Below are positions 1 through 7,505 of a DNA stretch of 62,299 nucleotides, piece after piece. A model generated the notes under the pieces. That model worked only from the letters and a program-made list of their open reading frames with translations, was not told the origin of the DNA and made no database searches. The stretch comes from Defluviicoccus sp. GTDB taxonomy: Bacteria; Pseudomonadota; Alphaproteobacteria; MPNO01. Both the position numbers and the translations under genes were made by a program. The stretch covers positions 1 through 62,299 of the forward strand of contig JAPPIT010000023.1 of assembly GCA_028820505.1 (NCBI GenBank). The letters are read 5' to 3'. Numbering within the stretch: position 1 is the first letter of the stretch; each line of letters starts with the position of its first letter.

Positions 1-56
1 AGCAGCAGCGACTTGGCGATGGCCTCGCCCGCGGTCAGTCTCGGGAGTTCGTTCAC
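1..56 (-). CDS. Probable TPP-dependent enzyme (acetolactate synthase-like), N-terminal fragment
   Basis: Only the first 18 codons lie in the window; the gene runs off the left edge. Reading from a GTG at 56-54 gives VNELPRLTAGEAIAKSLL. This resembles the opening of thiamine-pyrophosphate enzymes of the acetolactate synthase type, where a short leader ending in T-x-G-E-A/L precedes the first helix. A GGAAAAGGG purine run upstream of the GTG could be the ribosome binding site, and an ATG at 72-70 is out of frame. The family call rests on a very short stretch and is tentative. Confidence 0.4.
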   Translation of the reverse strand, partial: MNELPRLTAGEAIAKSLL

Positions 57-133
57 GCTCGACCCTTTTCCATGCGTATGCCGGACGCGCCGGTCCGCTA
101 ACCTACTCCCCCGCCCGGTCCGGCGCACCGTCG

Positions 134-440
134 CCCCATCCTTAGGCGCTTATCCAGATCACTTGACAGGCGGTCGGCTGGCGCGGATCGACGAGGGGAA
201 CGCCGCCCGCCGCGACGGGCACACATCTGCCCGGCCGCCATCACGGTTGACGCTCTACCTGCCCCCTTATCGTCATGCCCGGACTTGTTCCGGGCATCCA
301 CGTCCCGCCGCCGCCTCGCCCGTGCCCGGCCTGCACCGCGATGCCGCAAGACGTGGATGCCCGGAACAAGTCCGGGCATGACGGAAGAAACGTCGCGGGC
401 CACCCACCCGTCAAGTGATCTGGATAAGCCCCCATCCTTA
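134..440. mobile_element. MITE-like element with terminal inverted repeats and 11-bp direct repeats
   Basis: A non-coding unit of about 285 bp (145-429) lies between two copies of CCCCATCCTTA at 134-144 and 430-440, which look like a target duplication. Just inside are perfect 19-bp inverted repeats (149-167 CTTATCCAGATCACTTGAC, complement at 410-428). Nested within is a perfect 34-bp inverted repeat (271-304 with 350-383). No transposase is encoded, so any movement would have been in trans. The ends are slightly imperfect: the left end has two extra bases relative to the right. It sits between the left-edge gene and the gene at 501. Confidence 0.6.
271..383. repeat. Long REP-type palindrome, copy 1
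   Basis: Arms of 34 bp (271-304 and 350-383) are perfect reverse complements around a GC-rich spacer of 45 bp. The core GTCATGCCCGGACTTGTTCC resembles intergenic REP sequences common in alphaproteobacteria. A near-identical copy occurs at 3311-3421. As RNA it would fold into a long hairpin. Confidence 0.8.
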
Positions 441-500
441 CCCGAGCCCGGGCGTCCGGCTATTCTGGCGCGATACCGGACGACAGAACGGAGCCTGCCG

Positions 501-1472
501 ATGGGCCACCTGCTGAACGGCGCCTGGACTCACGACGACGTGCTGGTGGAGAACGCCAACGGCCTCTACGTCAAGAAACCGTCGCGGTTCCGCAACCGGA
601 TTACCGCGGACGGATCCTCCGGCTACCCGGCCGAAGCGGGGCGCTACGTGCTCTATTCGTCGGTCTCCTGCCCGTGGGCCCATCGGACGGCGATATTCCG
701 CGTGCTCAAGAAGCTCGAAGGCGCGGTCGAGACGATCGACACCGAGCAGTCGCCCGACGGCCAGGGCTGGGCCTTCGCCGACGGGCCCCACGCGGTCCCC
801 GGCACCGACCGGCGGGTGAGCTACCTGCACGAGATCTACGCGCTGGGCGAGCCCGGATGCACGACCCGCGTGACGGTGCCGATGCTGTGGGACAGCGCGA
901 CGGGGACGGTGGTGAGCAACGAATCCTCCGAGATCGTCCGCATGTTCAACAGCGAGTTCGCCGCCGTCGCGGAGCCCTCGCCCGACTACTACCCGCCGGC
1001 GCTGCGGGGCGAGATCGACGCGATGAACGAAAAGGTGCTGACCGGCGTCAACAACGCGGTCAACGGCTGCGGCCGGTCGTCGACGCAGGAGGCCTACGAG
1101 CAGTCCCTCGACCTCCTGTTCTCGACCCTCGGCGAGCTCGACGCGCTGCTGTCGCGTCGGCGTTATCTCTGCGGCGACGCGCAGACCGAGGCCGACTGGC
1201 GGTTCTATCCCAACCTGATCCGCTTCGACCCGATCTACTATGTCGGTTACAAGTGCAACCTGCGCCGGCTCGAGGACTTCCATCACCTCTCGAACTACCT
1301 GCGCGACCTTTACCGGACGCCCGGCATCGACGCGGTGAGCGATGTCGCCTCGATGAAGCGGCAGGTGTTCTCGCTCGCGGGGCCGATCGGCGCCAACGGC
1401 ATCGTCCCGCGCGGCCCCGTCGTCGACCTCGAGCGTCCGCACGACCGCGACCGGTTCGCCGTCGCGGCCTGA
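501..1472 (+). CDS. Glutathionyl-hydroquinone reductase (YqjG/ECM4-type GST)
   Basis: 323 residues, the usual size for S-glutathionyl-hydroquinone reductases, which remove glutathione from GS-hydroquinones using a single active-site Cys. The signature CPWAHR is at residues 57-62 (Cys57 catalytic), inside a thioredoxin-like N-terminal domain, followed by an all-helical GST C-terminal domain. I chose ATG 501 because the homologous N-terminus begins close to there, shortly before the conserved GLYVKK and R-F-R-N-R segment; the open frame continues upstream into the MITE. It is first of three same-strand GST-family genes (501-2986), which suggests handling of quinones or electrophiles from aromatic catabolism. 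Confidence 0.9.
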   Translation: MGHLLNGAWTHDDVLVENANGLYVKKPSRFRNRITADGSSGYPAEAGRYVLYSSVSCPWAHRTAIFRVLKKLEGAVETIDTEQSPDGQGWAFADGPHAVPGTDRRVSYLHEIYALGEPGCTTRVTVPMLWDSATGTVVSNESSEIVRMFNSEFAAVAEPSPDYYPPALRGEIDAMNEKVLTGVNNAVNGCGRSSTQEAYEQSLDLLFSTLGELDALLSRRRYLCGDAQTEADWRFYPNLIRFDPIYYVGYKCNLRRLEDFHHLSNYLRDLYRTPGIDAVSDVASMKRQVFSLAGPIGANGIVPRGPVVDLERPHDRDRFAVAA

Positions 1473-1513
1473 CCGGGCGGCGCCCTCGACTTTCTTAACC
1501 TCAAGGAGACGTC

Positions 1514-2113
1514 ATGAAACTCTACTACGCCAAGGGCACGTGTTCGTTCGCGCCGCATGTCGGGCTGCGCGAGGCCGGGATGGACTTCGAACTCGCGTCC
1601 GTCGATCTGCGCGAGAAGAAGCTGGAGGACGGGAGCGACTATCTCGCCGTCAACCCGCGCGGCTACGTGCCGCTGCTGGAGCGCGACGACGGCAGCACGC
1701 TGTCGGAATGCGCGGTGATCCTGCAATGGATCGGCGACCGGGCGCCCGAGGCCGGCCTGATCCCCACGGCGGGGACCGACGAACGCTACCGGGTGCAGGA
1801 ATGGCTGAGCTTCGTCGGCGGGGAGCTGCACAAGGGCCTGCCGCCGATCTTCCTGCCGCACATTCCGGACGCCATGCGGCCCATCGCGCGGGCCCGGGTG
1901 GAGCTGAGGCTCAAATTCCTGGACCGGGCGCTGGCGGGCAAGACGTGGCTCACGGGCGAGGCGTTCACCGTCGCCGACGTCTATTGCGGCGCCATCCTCA
2001 ACTGGACCAAGCCGGCTCAATACGACCTCGGCCAGCATCCCAACGTGGCGGGCTTCTACGAGCGGTTCTGCGCGCGCGACAGCGTCGCCGCTGCCCACGC
2101 CGCCGAACGGTAG
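1514..2113 (+). CDS. Glutathione S-transferase, beta-class-like
   Basis: 199 residues, typical of bacterial beta-class GSTs, which conjugate or transfer glutathione in the cytoplasm. Residues 1-10 (MKLYYAKGTC) match the beta-class start, with Cys10 in the catalytic position. The NPRGYVPLL segment with its cis-Pro, and the S-E glutathione-binding pair at LSECAVI, follow. The helical domain runs from about residue 90. AAGGAG lies a few bases before the ATG. It is 41 bp after the hydroquinone reductase gene and 9 bp before the next GST, so the three may be co-transcribed. Confidence 0.9.
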   Translation: MKLYYAKGTCSFAPHVGLREAGMDFELASVDLREKKLEDGSDYLAVNPRGYVPLLERDDGSTLSECAVILQWIGDRAPEAGLIPTAGTDERYRVQEWLSFVGGELHKGLPPIFLPHIPDAMRPIARARVELRLKFLDRALAGKTWLTGEAFTVADVYCGAILNWTKPAQYDLGQHPNVAGFYERFCARDSVAAAHAAER

Positions 2114-2122
2114 GACCGGCGG

Positions 2123-2986
2123 ATGGTCCAGCTGCTGGAGAGCGATATCCGGACGCCCGAGGTGCTCGGCTGGGAGGGCGTGCACCTGTTCCACTTCCAC
2201 GGCTCGTCCTGTTCGCAGAAGACGCGGATCGTGCTCAATCTGAAGAATGTCGACTGGACGTCGCACCATGTCGACATTTCGAAAAGCGAGAACATCGGCG
2301 AGCGGTATCTCGGCATCAATCCGCGCGGGCTGGTGCCGACGCTCGTCATCGACGGCGAGGTCCATATCGAGAGCAACGACATCGTCTCGCTGCTGGATGC
2401 GCGGTTTCCCGAGCCGCGCCTGATCCCCGAGGGCCGCGAGGCGGAGATGGCCGACCTGCTGCGCCACGAGGACGATCTGCACCTCGATCTGCGCACGGTC
2501 TCCTTCCGCTTCACCCAGCCGAGGGGGCGGGCGCCCAAGTCGGAAGACGTCCTCGCCGACTACCGCGCCGGCGGGAGCGGAACGGTGCTGGGGCAACCCG
2601 ATCCCAACAAGAAGGTGGAGATCGGCTTCTGGGAACGGATCGCGCGCGACGGCATTACAGACGAGGCGGTCCGGGCGTCGGCGGGGCGTTTCCGCGAGTC
2701 GTTCGAGGACCTCGACCGCCGGCTGGAGGCGGCGCCCTACATCATGGGCGAGCGCTTGAGCATGGCCGACATCGCGTGGTTCATCTACGTGAACCGGCTG
2801 ATCCGCTGCGGCTATCCGGTGGGACGGCTGCATCCCAACCTGTTCGCATGGTTCGCGCCGCTCCGCGCCCGCGACGACTTCGCCCGCGAGGTCGAGGTCT
2901 CGCCGGAGATCCGGAAGGCGGTCGAGGAAAACCACCGCCGGCAGCGCGAAGCCGGCCAGACGCTGATCGACGTCGCCGGGCTTTAG
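2123..2986 (+). CDS. Glutathione S-transferase family protein
   Basis: 287 residues, longer than a standard GST because of a 20-residue N-terminal leader and an insertion in the helical domain. The thioredoxin-like motif FHGSSCSQK (Cys30) and NPRGLVPTLV with the following E-S-N-D-I place it in the GST superfamily. A C-terminal helical domain spans about 110-280, including the conserved segment LSMADIAWF. The ATG is 9 bp after the previous stop. The substrate is unknown; its position suggests work alongside the two upstream GSTs, for example in ether cleavage or dehalogenation. Confidence 0.85.
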   Translation: MVQLLESDIRTPEVLGWEGVHLFHFHGSSCSQKTRIVLNLKNVDWTSHHVDISKSENIGERYLGINPRGLVPTLVIDGEVHIESNDIVSLLDARFPEPRLIPEGREAEMADLLRHEDDLHLDLRTVSFRFTQPRGRAPKSEDVLADYRAGGSGTVLGQPDPNKKVEIGFWERIARDGITDEAVRASAGRFRESFEDLDRRLEAAPYIMGERLSMADIAWFIYVNRLIRCGYPVGRLHPNLFAWFAPLRARDDFAREVEVSPEIRKAVEENHRRQREAGQTLIDVAGL

Positions 2987-3694
2987 AGAATATCCGTTTC
3001 GGTTGGAACCGCCGCGGTCGTCCGGCTTGAATTCGTGGACAGGGTGCATGACATCGATTCCATTCGCTTCCCGCCGTCGACATAGGCATCGGGTAGGCAA
3101 ATCGCGACAGGGTCGACATTCGCGTCCCGCGGATGCCGAGCGGGAATGTCGACCTTTGCCGACTCGACCGGCTTGTCGGCATTGCCGTCGGCAAATGCCG
3201 ACCGTGCGCGCGCGGCGGGTGACGGCCGGGTCGGTAACGACGATGGCTGCATGCACGATCGTGTCCTCCGCATGGGCGGGCATTCTCCGGCACGCCCCTC
3301 CCTCCCCGCCGTCATGCCCGGACTTGTTCCGGGCATCCACGTCCCTCCGCCGCCTCGCCCGCGCCCGGCTCGCACCGCGATGCCGCAAGACGTGGATGCC
3401 CGGAACGAGTCCGGGCATGACGGCGAGGGAACAGGCAGGGCGGTGTGCCCGGCAACGGAAAGGGGCGCCGGCATCTCCGGCGCCCCCACTTCCCCACTGT
3501 GCGAAATATGGTATCGAACGTGTCCCGGGTCAAGAGTAAATTTCTCTTTTAGATCATTTTTCGGCCGTTTCCGGTTTTCCGCCCACCCCTCTCTCGTCAC
3601 CCCGGACAGCAGTGGAACGAGTCCGGGCGTGGCGGGGAGCCGCTGGTCCTCCAGGGCCTCGTGCTCACACCCGCCTGAGAGGCCCCGCCGCTCC
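2987..3694. other. Non-coding spacer with hairpins and REP sequences
   Basis: No credible gene lies in these 708 bp between a plus-strand GST and the end of a minus-strand oxidoreductase. It holds an 11-bp inverted repeat (GGTCGACATTC at 3111-3121, complement 3144-3154), a second 9-bp one (GTCGGCATT at 3175-3183, complement 3194-3202), the long REP at 3311-3421, and a degenerate half-REP around 3600-3635. Around 3530-3575 it becomes AT-richer than its surroundings. Confidence 0.7.
3311..3421. repeat. Long REP-type palindrome, copy 2
   Basis: The 33-bp arms 3311-3343 and 3389-3421 are reverse complements except for one G/T mismatch. The sequence is nearly the same as at 271-383, including most of the spacer. 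Unlike copy 1 it lacks the outer 19-bp terminal repeats, so the hairpin core exists independently of the MITE-like shell. Confidence 0.8.
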
Positions 3695-5767
3695 TCAGGC
3701 CGGACGCACCCAGACTGCGGTGTCGTGATAGACGGCGCCGCCGAACGGCGGGCCGGGTTCGGCGCTTACCAGCGCGTTGACGCCGAGCCCTTCCTCGAAG
3801 GCGGCGTTGGGCCAGATGCCTTCGACGATCGCCACGCCGCGCTGCAGGCCGTCGAACGCCTCGGCGTGGACGACGATGCTGGCCCGCCGGTTGCCGACCC
3901 GCAGCCGGTCGCCGTCCGAGGCGCCGACGGCTTCGAGGTCCTCGGGGTGGAGCTTGACCGTCGGCCGCCCTTCGCGCTCACGCGAGCCCGGCGTCTCGGT
4001 GAAGCTCGAGTTGAGATAGCCCCGCGACGGCGCGGTCACGAGGCGGAAGGGGCGTTCGTCGTCGGCTTCGTCCACGATCGCGAAATGGTCCGGCAGTGCG
4101 GGCATCCGCTCCGCGTCGCGCCCGACCGAGGACCAGTCGGGGCGGAAACGGAACCTGCCGTCCGGATGGCCGAAACCGTCGAGGAAACGCATCCCTTCCG
4201 ATGCCTTGGCGCAGTCGATCCAGCGCCCGTCCGCCGCCGTCTCGGCGTCGCCGAGCCCGGAGGCCCTGAGCGTGGCGTCGATCATCTCCCATTCGGTCAT
4301 CCGGAAGCCCGGGTGGTCGGCGCCGAGGCGTTCCGCCAGGCCGCACAGGACCTCGTGGTTCGACCGGCACTCGCCGAGCGGCTCGATGACCCGGCGCGCA
4401 ATCTGGAGGTATGTGTGGCCGCCGGCGAGGTAGATGTCGTCATGTTCCAGGAAGGTCGTCGCCGGCAGGACGATATCGGCCATCGCCGCGGTCTCGGTCA
4501 TGAACTGCTCGTGGACGCAGACGAACAGATCGTCGCGCAGCAAGCCCTCGCGAACCTTCGTCGTTTCCGGCGCGACCATCATCGGGTTGGTGTTCTGGAC
4601 GAACATCGCCTTCACCGGCCGCCGGTCGGTCCCGTCGCGTGGATCGCCGGTCAGGATCGGGCCGATCCGCGCCTGGTCGAGCACACGGGTGGACTTGTCC
4701 ATCGCGTCGAGGCCGCGGATCAGCGTGAAATCGACCGGAAACAGGTCGGCGTTCGAATAGAGCGCCCCGCCTCCGGGATGGCGCCACTTGCCCGCGACGG
4801 TCGGAATGCAGGTCACGGCGTGCATGTTGGCCGCGCCGTTGCGCGAGCGGGTGAAGCCGTATCCGACGCGCATATAGGCGCGCTCGGTCCGGCCGTAGAG
4901 CGCGGCGAAGGCCTCGATCTCGTCGGCGGACAGGCCGGTGATGCCGGCGGCCCAATCGGGTCCGCGGGATTGCAGGTGGGCTTCGAGGTCGGCCGGACAG
5001 TCGGCGTATTTCGCCATGAACTCCCGGTCGGCGTAGCCGTCGCGGAACAGGACATGCATCACGGCGCAGGCGAGCGCGCCGTCGGTGCCGGGCCTGAGCG
5101 CCAGATGCAGGTCCGCCTGCTCGGCCGTGCCCGTGCGGTAGGGATCGACGACCGCGAGCTTCGCCCCCCGGTTCTTGCGCGCCCGCGCGATATGGGTCAT
5201 CACGTTGACCTGGGTGTTCACCGGGTTGCCGCCCCAGACCACGATCAGGTCGGCATCCTGCATCTCGCGCGAATCCGTGCCGTACTTCACGCCCACCCCG
5301 GCGCGCCAGCCGGCGTCGGCGAGCGCGACGCAGAAGGTGGAATGCTGGCGCGCATAGCGCATGGCGTGGCGCAGCCGGTCGATCCCGTCGCGCTGCACGA
5401 GGCCCATCGTGCCGGCGTAGAAATAGGGCCAGACCGACTCGCTGCCCCATCGGTCCGCCGCGGTCTTCAGCCGGTCCGCGACCTCGTCGAGCGCCTCGTC
5501 CCAGCGGATCGGGGCGAACGCCTCGATCCCCTCTCCCTTGGCGCCGACGCGGCGCAGCGGGCGCGTCAGGCGGGCCGGATGGTGCACCCGCTCGGCGTAG
5601 CGGGCGACCTTGGCGCAGACGACTCCGGCGGTGTAGGGGTTGCTCTTCGCGCCGTGGACCCGGCCGATGGTGCGCGCGTCCAGCCGTTCGACGTCGAGCG
5701 CGCAGGCGCTCGGGCAATCGTGCGGGCAGGTCGAGGGAACGATCTCGGGCGCGGCGTCGAGCGGCAT
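3695..5767 (-). CDS. Molybdopterin-containing oxidoreductase with one 4Fe-4S cluster
   Basis: 690 residues of the DMSO reductase/formate dehydrogenase alpha superfamily. Near the N-terminus, CPHDCPSAC gives Cys14, Cys18 and Cys22, and Cys51 completes a 4Fe-4S site. The remainder follows the bis-MGD fold, with the molybdopterin dinucleotide-binding C-terminal domain over about the last 120 residues (for example KLHPEDLEAVGASDGD). There is no twin-arginine leader, so it should act in the cytoplasm. I place the start at ATG 5767; the frame is open further upstream, but that part overlaps the divergent promoter and start of dctP. No partner subunits are adjacent. The substrate is not predictable. 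Confidence 0.88.
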   Translation of the reverse strand: MPLDAAPEIVPSTCPHDCPSACALDVERLDARTIGRVHGAKSNPYTAGVVCAKVARYAERVHHPARLTRPLRRVGAKGEGIEAFAPIRWDEALDEVADRLKTAADRWGSESVWPYFYAGTMGLVQRDGIDRLRHAMRYARQHSTFCVALADAGWRAGVGVKYGTDSREMQDADLIVVWGGNPVNTQVNVMTHIARARKNRGAKLAVVDPYRTGTAEQADLHLALRPGTDGALACAVMHVLFRDGYADREFMAKYADCPADLEAHLQSRGPDWAAGITGLSADEIEAFAALYGRTERAYMRVGYGFTRSRNGAANMHAVTCIPTVAGKWRHPGGGALYSNADLFPVDFTLIRGLDAMDKSTRVLDQARIGPILTGDPRDGTDRRPVKAMFVQNTNPMMVAPETTKVREGLLRDDLFVCVHEQFMTETAAMADIVLPATTFLEHDDIYLAGGHTYLQIARRVIEPLGECRSNHEVLCGLAERLGADHPGFRMTEWEMIDATLRASGLGDAETAADGRWIDCAKASEGMRFLDGFGHPDGRFRFRPDWSSVGRDAERMPALPDHFAIVDEADDERPFRLVTAPSRGYLNSSFTETPGSREREGRPTVKLHPEDLEAVGASDGDRLRVGNRRASIVVHAEAFDGLQRGVAIVEGIWPNAAFEEGLGVNALVSAEPGPPFGGAVYHDTAVWVRPA

Positions 5768-5927
5768 CGCGCGGGTCTCCGGGCGGCGGCCTGAACCTGG
5801 GAAACTAAGGCCGGCCGCGCGGGGGGGCAACACGGCCGGCGCGGCGCTCCCAAGATTGACAGCGAGTCTCTCGTTCGGCACCGTTTCGTTCGTAAAGGCA
5901 AAGCGAACCGTTCCAAGGGAGGAAGGA

Positions 5928-6905
5928 ATGAGATCAGCGATTACCGCCGCGATAGCGGCCGGTGCCGTTTGCGTCGCGGCGACCGTCGCCACGGCCGCCG
6001 AGACCTCGTTCAAGGCGGGCTACTTCATCAGCAACAAGCAGTCGCTCACCCGTCAGGCCTTCGACGCCTTCGTCGCCAAGGTCAACGCCGACGGCAAGGG
6101 GTCGATCCAGATCGGGTCCGTCGTGGGGCCGGAAGCGATCCCGTCGCGCCAGCTCGGCAACGCGGTCAAGACCGGGCTGCTCGACCTCGCCGGCACGCCG
6201 CCGGCCTACATGGCGAACCTGGTCAAGCTCGCGACCGGGTTCACGCCGACCACCAAGTCGGCGCCCGAGATGCGCAAGAACGGCGCCTGGGACATCTTCA
6301 AGGATCTGTTCGCCAAGCAGGCCAACATGCATCTCCTGTCGATGTACGGCGGCGACATCGTCTTCCACATTTATTCCAACACGGAGATCAAGTCGCTCGC
6401 CGACTTCAAGGGCCTCAAAATGCGCACGTCGAACACCTACAAGGCGTTCTTCGACGCACTCGGCGCGCGGACCCTGAACATGCCGCGGCGCGAGATCTTC
6501 ACCGCCATGGAGCGCGGCGCGGTCGACGCCTATGCCAACCTCGACAGCGAGGTGATGGCGCTGGGCTGGTTCGAGGTCTCGAAGTACAAGCTGCTGCCGG
6601 GCTTCTACCACCCGATCATCGTGGTCGGCGTCAATATGGGCAAATGGAAGAAGCTGAACGCCAAGCAGCAGGACGTGCTGACCAAGACTGGGCTCTATCT
6701 GGAAAACGAGCTTTCCGCCGATCTCGGCAGGAAGGACCGGGCGATCGGCGGCAGGCTGATCAGCGAGAAGGGGATGAAGCTCCTCAAGCTGTCCGACGCC
6801 GAAACGAAGAAGTTCCTCGATATCGCCTACACCGCGCAATGGGACGTGGTGGAGAAGCGCGATCCGGTGGTCGGCAAGAAGCTGCGCGCCCTGATCGGCA
6901 AGTAG
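5928..6905 (+). CDS. dctP: TRAP transporter substrate-binding protein DctP (system 1)
   Basis: 325 residues with a Sec signal peptide (about 1-24, ending near T-A-A). It is the periplasmic binding protein that delivers an organic acid to the DctQM permease. The conserved region F-K-G-L-K-M-R-T carries the Arg that normally pairs with the ligand carboxylate, followed by MERGAVDAY typical of DctP. A clean AAGGGAGGAAGGA precedes ATG 5928. It heads an operon with dctQ (6978) and dctM (7506), and a strong hairpin sits immediately after it. The SDR and VOC genes downstream suggest that the imported ligand is oxidised in several steps. Confidence 0.92.
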   Translation: MRSAITAAIAAGAVCVAATVATAAETSFKAGYFISNKQSLTRQAFDAFVAKVNADGKGSIQIGSVVGPEAIPSRQLGNAVKTGLLDLAGTPPAYMANLVKLATGFTPTTKSAPEMRKNGAWDIFKDLFAKQANMHLLSMYGGDIVFHIYSNTEIKSLADFKGLKMRTSNTYKAFFDALGARTLNMPRREIFTAMERGAVDAYANLDSEVMALGWFEVSKYKLLPGFYHPIIVVGVNMGKWKKLNAKQQDVLTKTGLYLENELSADLGRKDRAIGGRLISEKGMKLLKLSDAETKKFLDIAYTAQWDVVEKRDPVVGKKLRALIGK

Positions 6906-6917
6906 CGTTGCGGACAG

Positions 6918-6957
6918 GGCGGCGGAGCGCGGGCATTCCCGTCTGCGCTCCGCCGCC
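6918..6957 (+). terminator. Hairpin between dctP and dctQ (system 1)
   Basis: A perfect 13-bp stem (GGCGGCGGAGCGC at 6918-6930, complement 6945-6957) encloses a 14-nt loop. There is no T-run, so it is more likely an attenuator or a 3'-end protector than a full terminator. This allows more dctP than dctQM product. Confidence 0.65.
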
Positions 6958-6977
6958 GATGGCGCCGGGGCGGTCGG

Positions 6978-7502
6978 ATGTGGAAAACCGGCGGTCTGTT
7001 TGACCGGCTGCTCGGGCTGACCGGGGTCCTGCCGGGCATCATCGTGGCCCTGCTGGCGGTCGGCGTCGCCGCCGAGGTGGTGGCGCGCAACTTCGGCCTG
7101 TCCGGCTTCTACTGGATGCTGGAGGCGGTCGAGTACGGGCTGCTCACCCTCACCATGGTGGGCGCCGCCTACATCCTCAGCATCGGGCGCCACGTCACCG
7201 TCGACCTCGTGCTCGGCGCCCTGCCGCCCCGCGCCTACCGGCGATTCCGGATCGGCATCAATCTGGTCATCGTCTTGGCCGCGGCGGTCATCGTCTATTA
7301 CGGCGCGGTCACCACCCATCTCGCCTGGGTCGAGGACTCCACGCTCTACAAGTCCTTCGACATCAAGGAATGGATCCCGATGGCCGTGGTGCCGGGCGGG
7401 ATGGCGCTGTTCCTGATCGAGGCGGTGCGCCAGCTGATCCGCTCGCTCGGACCCGACGCCGGCGACGGGACACCGCGCGGCGAGCGGCCGGAGGCGTTCT
7501 GA
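6978..7502 (+). CDS. dctQ: TRAP transporter small permease DctQ (system 1)
   Basis: 174 residues with four membrane segments at about 15-33, 52-68, 92-112 and 132-150. The conserved R-H-V-T-V-D (71-76) between segments 2 and 3 is the family signature. It acts in the inner membrane with DctM to take up the ligand presented by DctP, driven by a cation gradient. It lies 72 bp after dctP, across the hairpin, and 3 bp before dctM. Confidence 0.9.
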   Translation: MWKTGGLFDRLLGLTGVLPGIIVALLAVGVAAEVVARNFGLSGFYWMLEAVEYGLLTLTMVGAAYILSIGRHVTVDLVLGALPPRAYRRFRIGINLVIVLAAAVIVYYGAVTTHLAWVEDSTLYKSFDIKEWIPMAVVPGGMALFLIEAVRQLIRSLGPDAGDGTPRGERPEAF

Positions 7503-7505
7503 GCG

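Noticed and set aside
271-383. CRISPR repeat
   Set aside because: Only two distant copies in the window, long palindromes rather than short regularly spaced repeats, and no cas genes.
3146-5794. Long open frames on the strand opposite to genes (here and at many other places)
   Set aside because: They are shadows produced by high GC content at third codon positions and contain no recognisable domains.
5768-6013. Longer N-terminus for the molybdopterin oxidoreductase
   Set aside because: It would overlap the divergent dctP gene, and family members begin close to the CPHDC motif.
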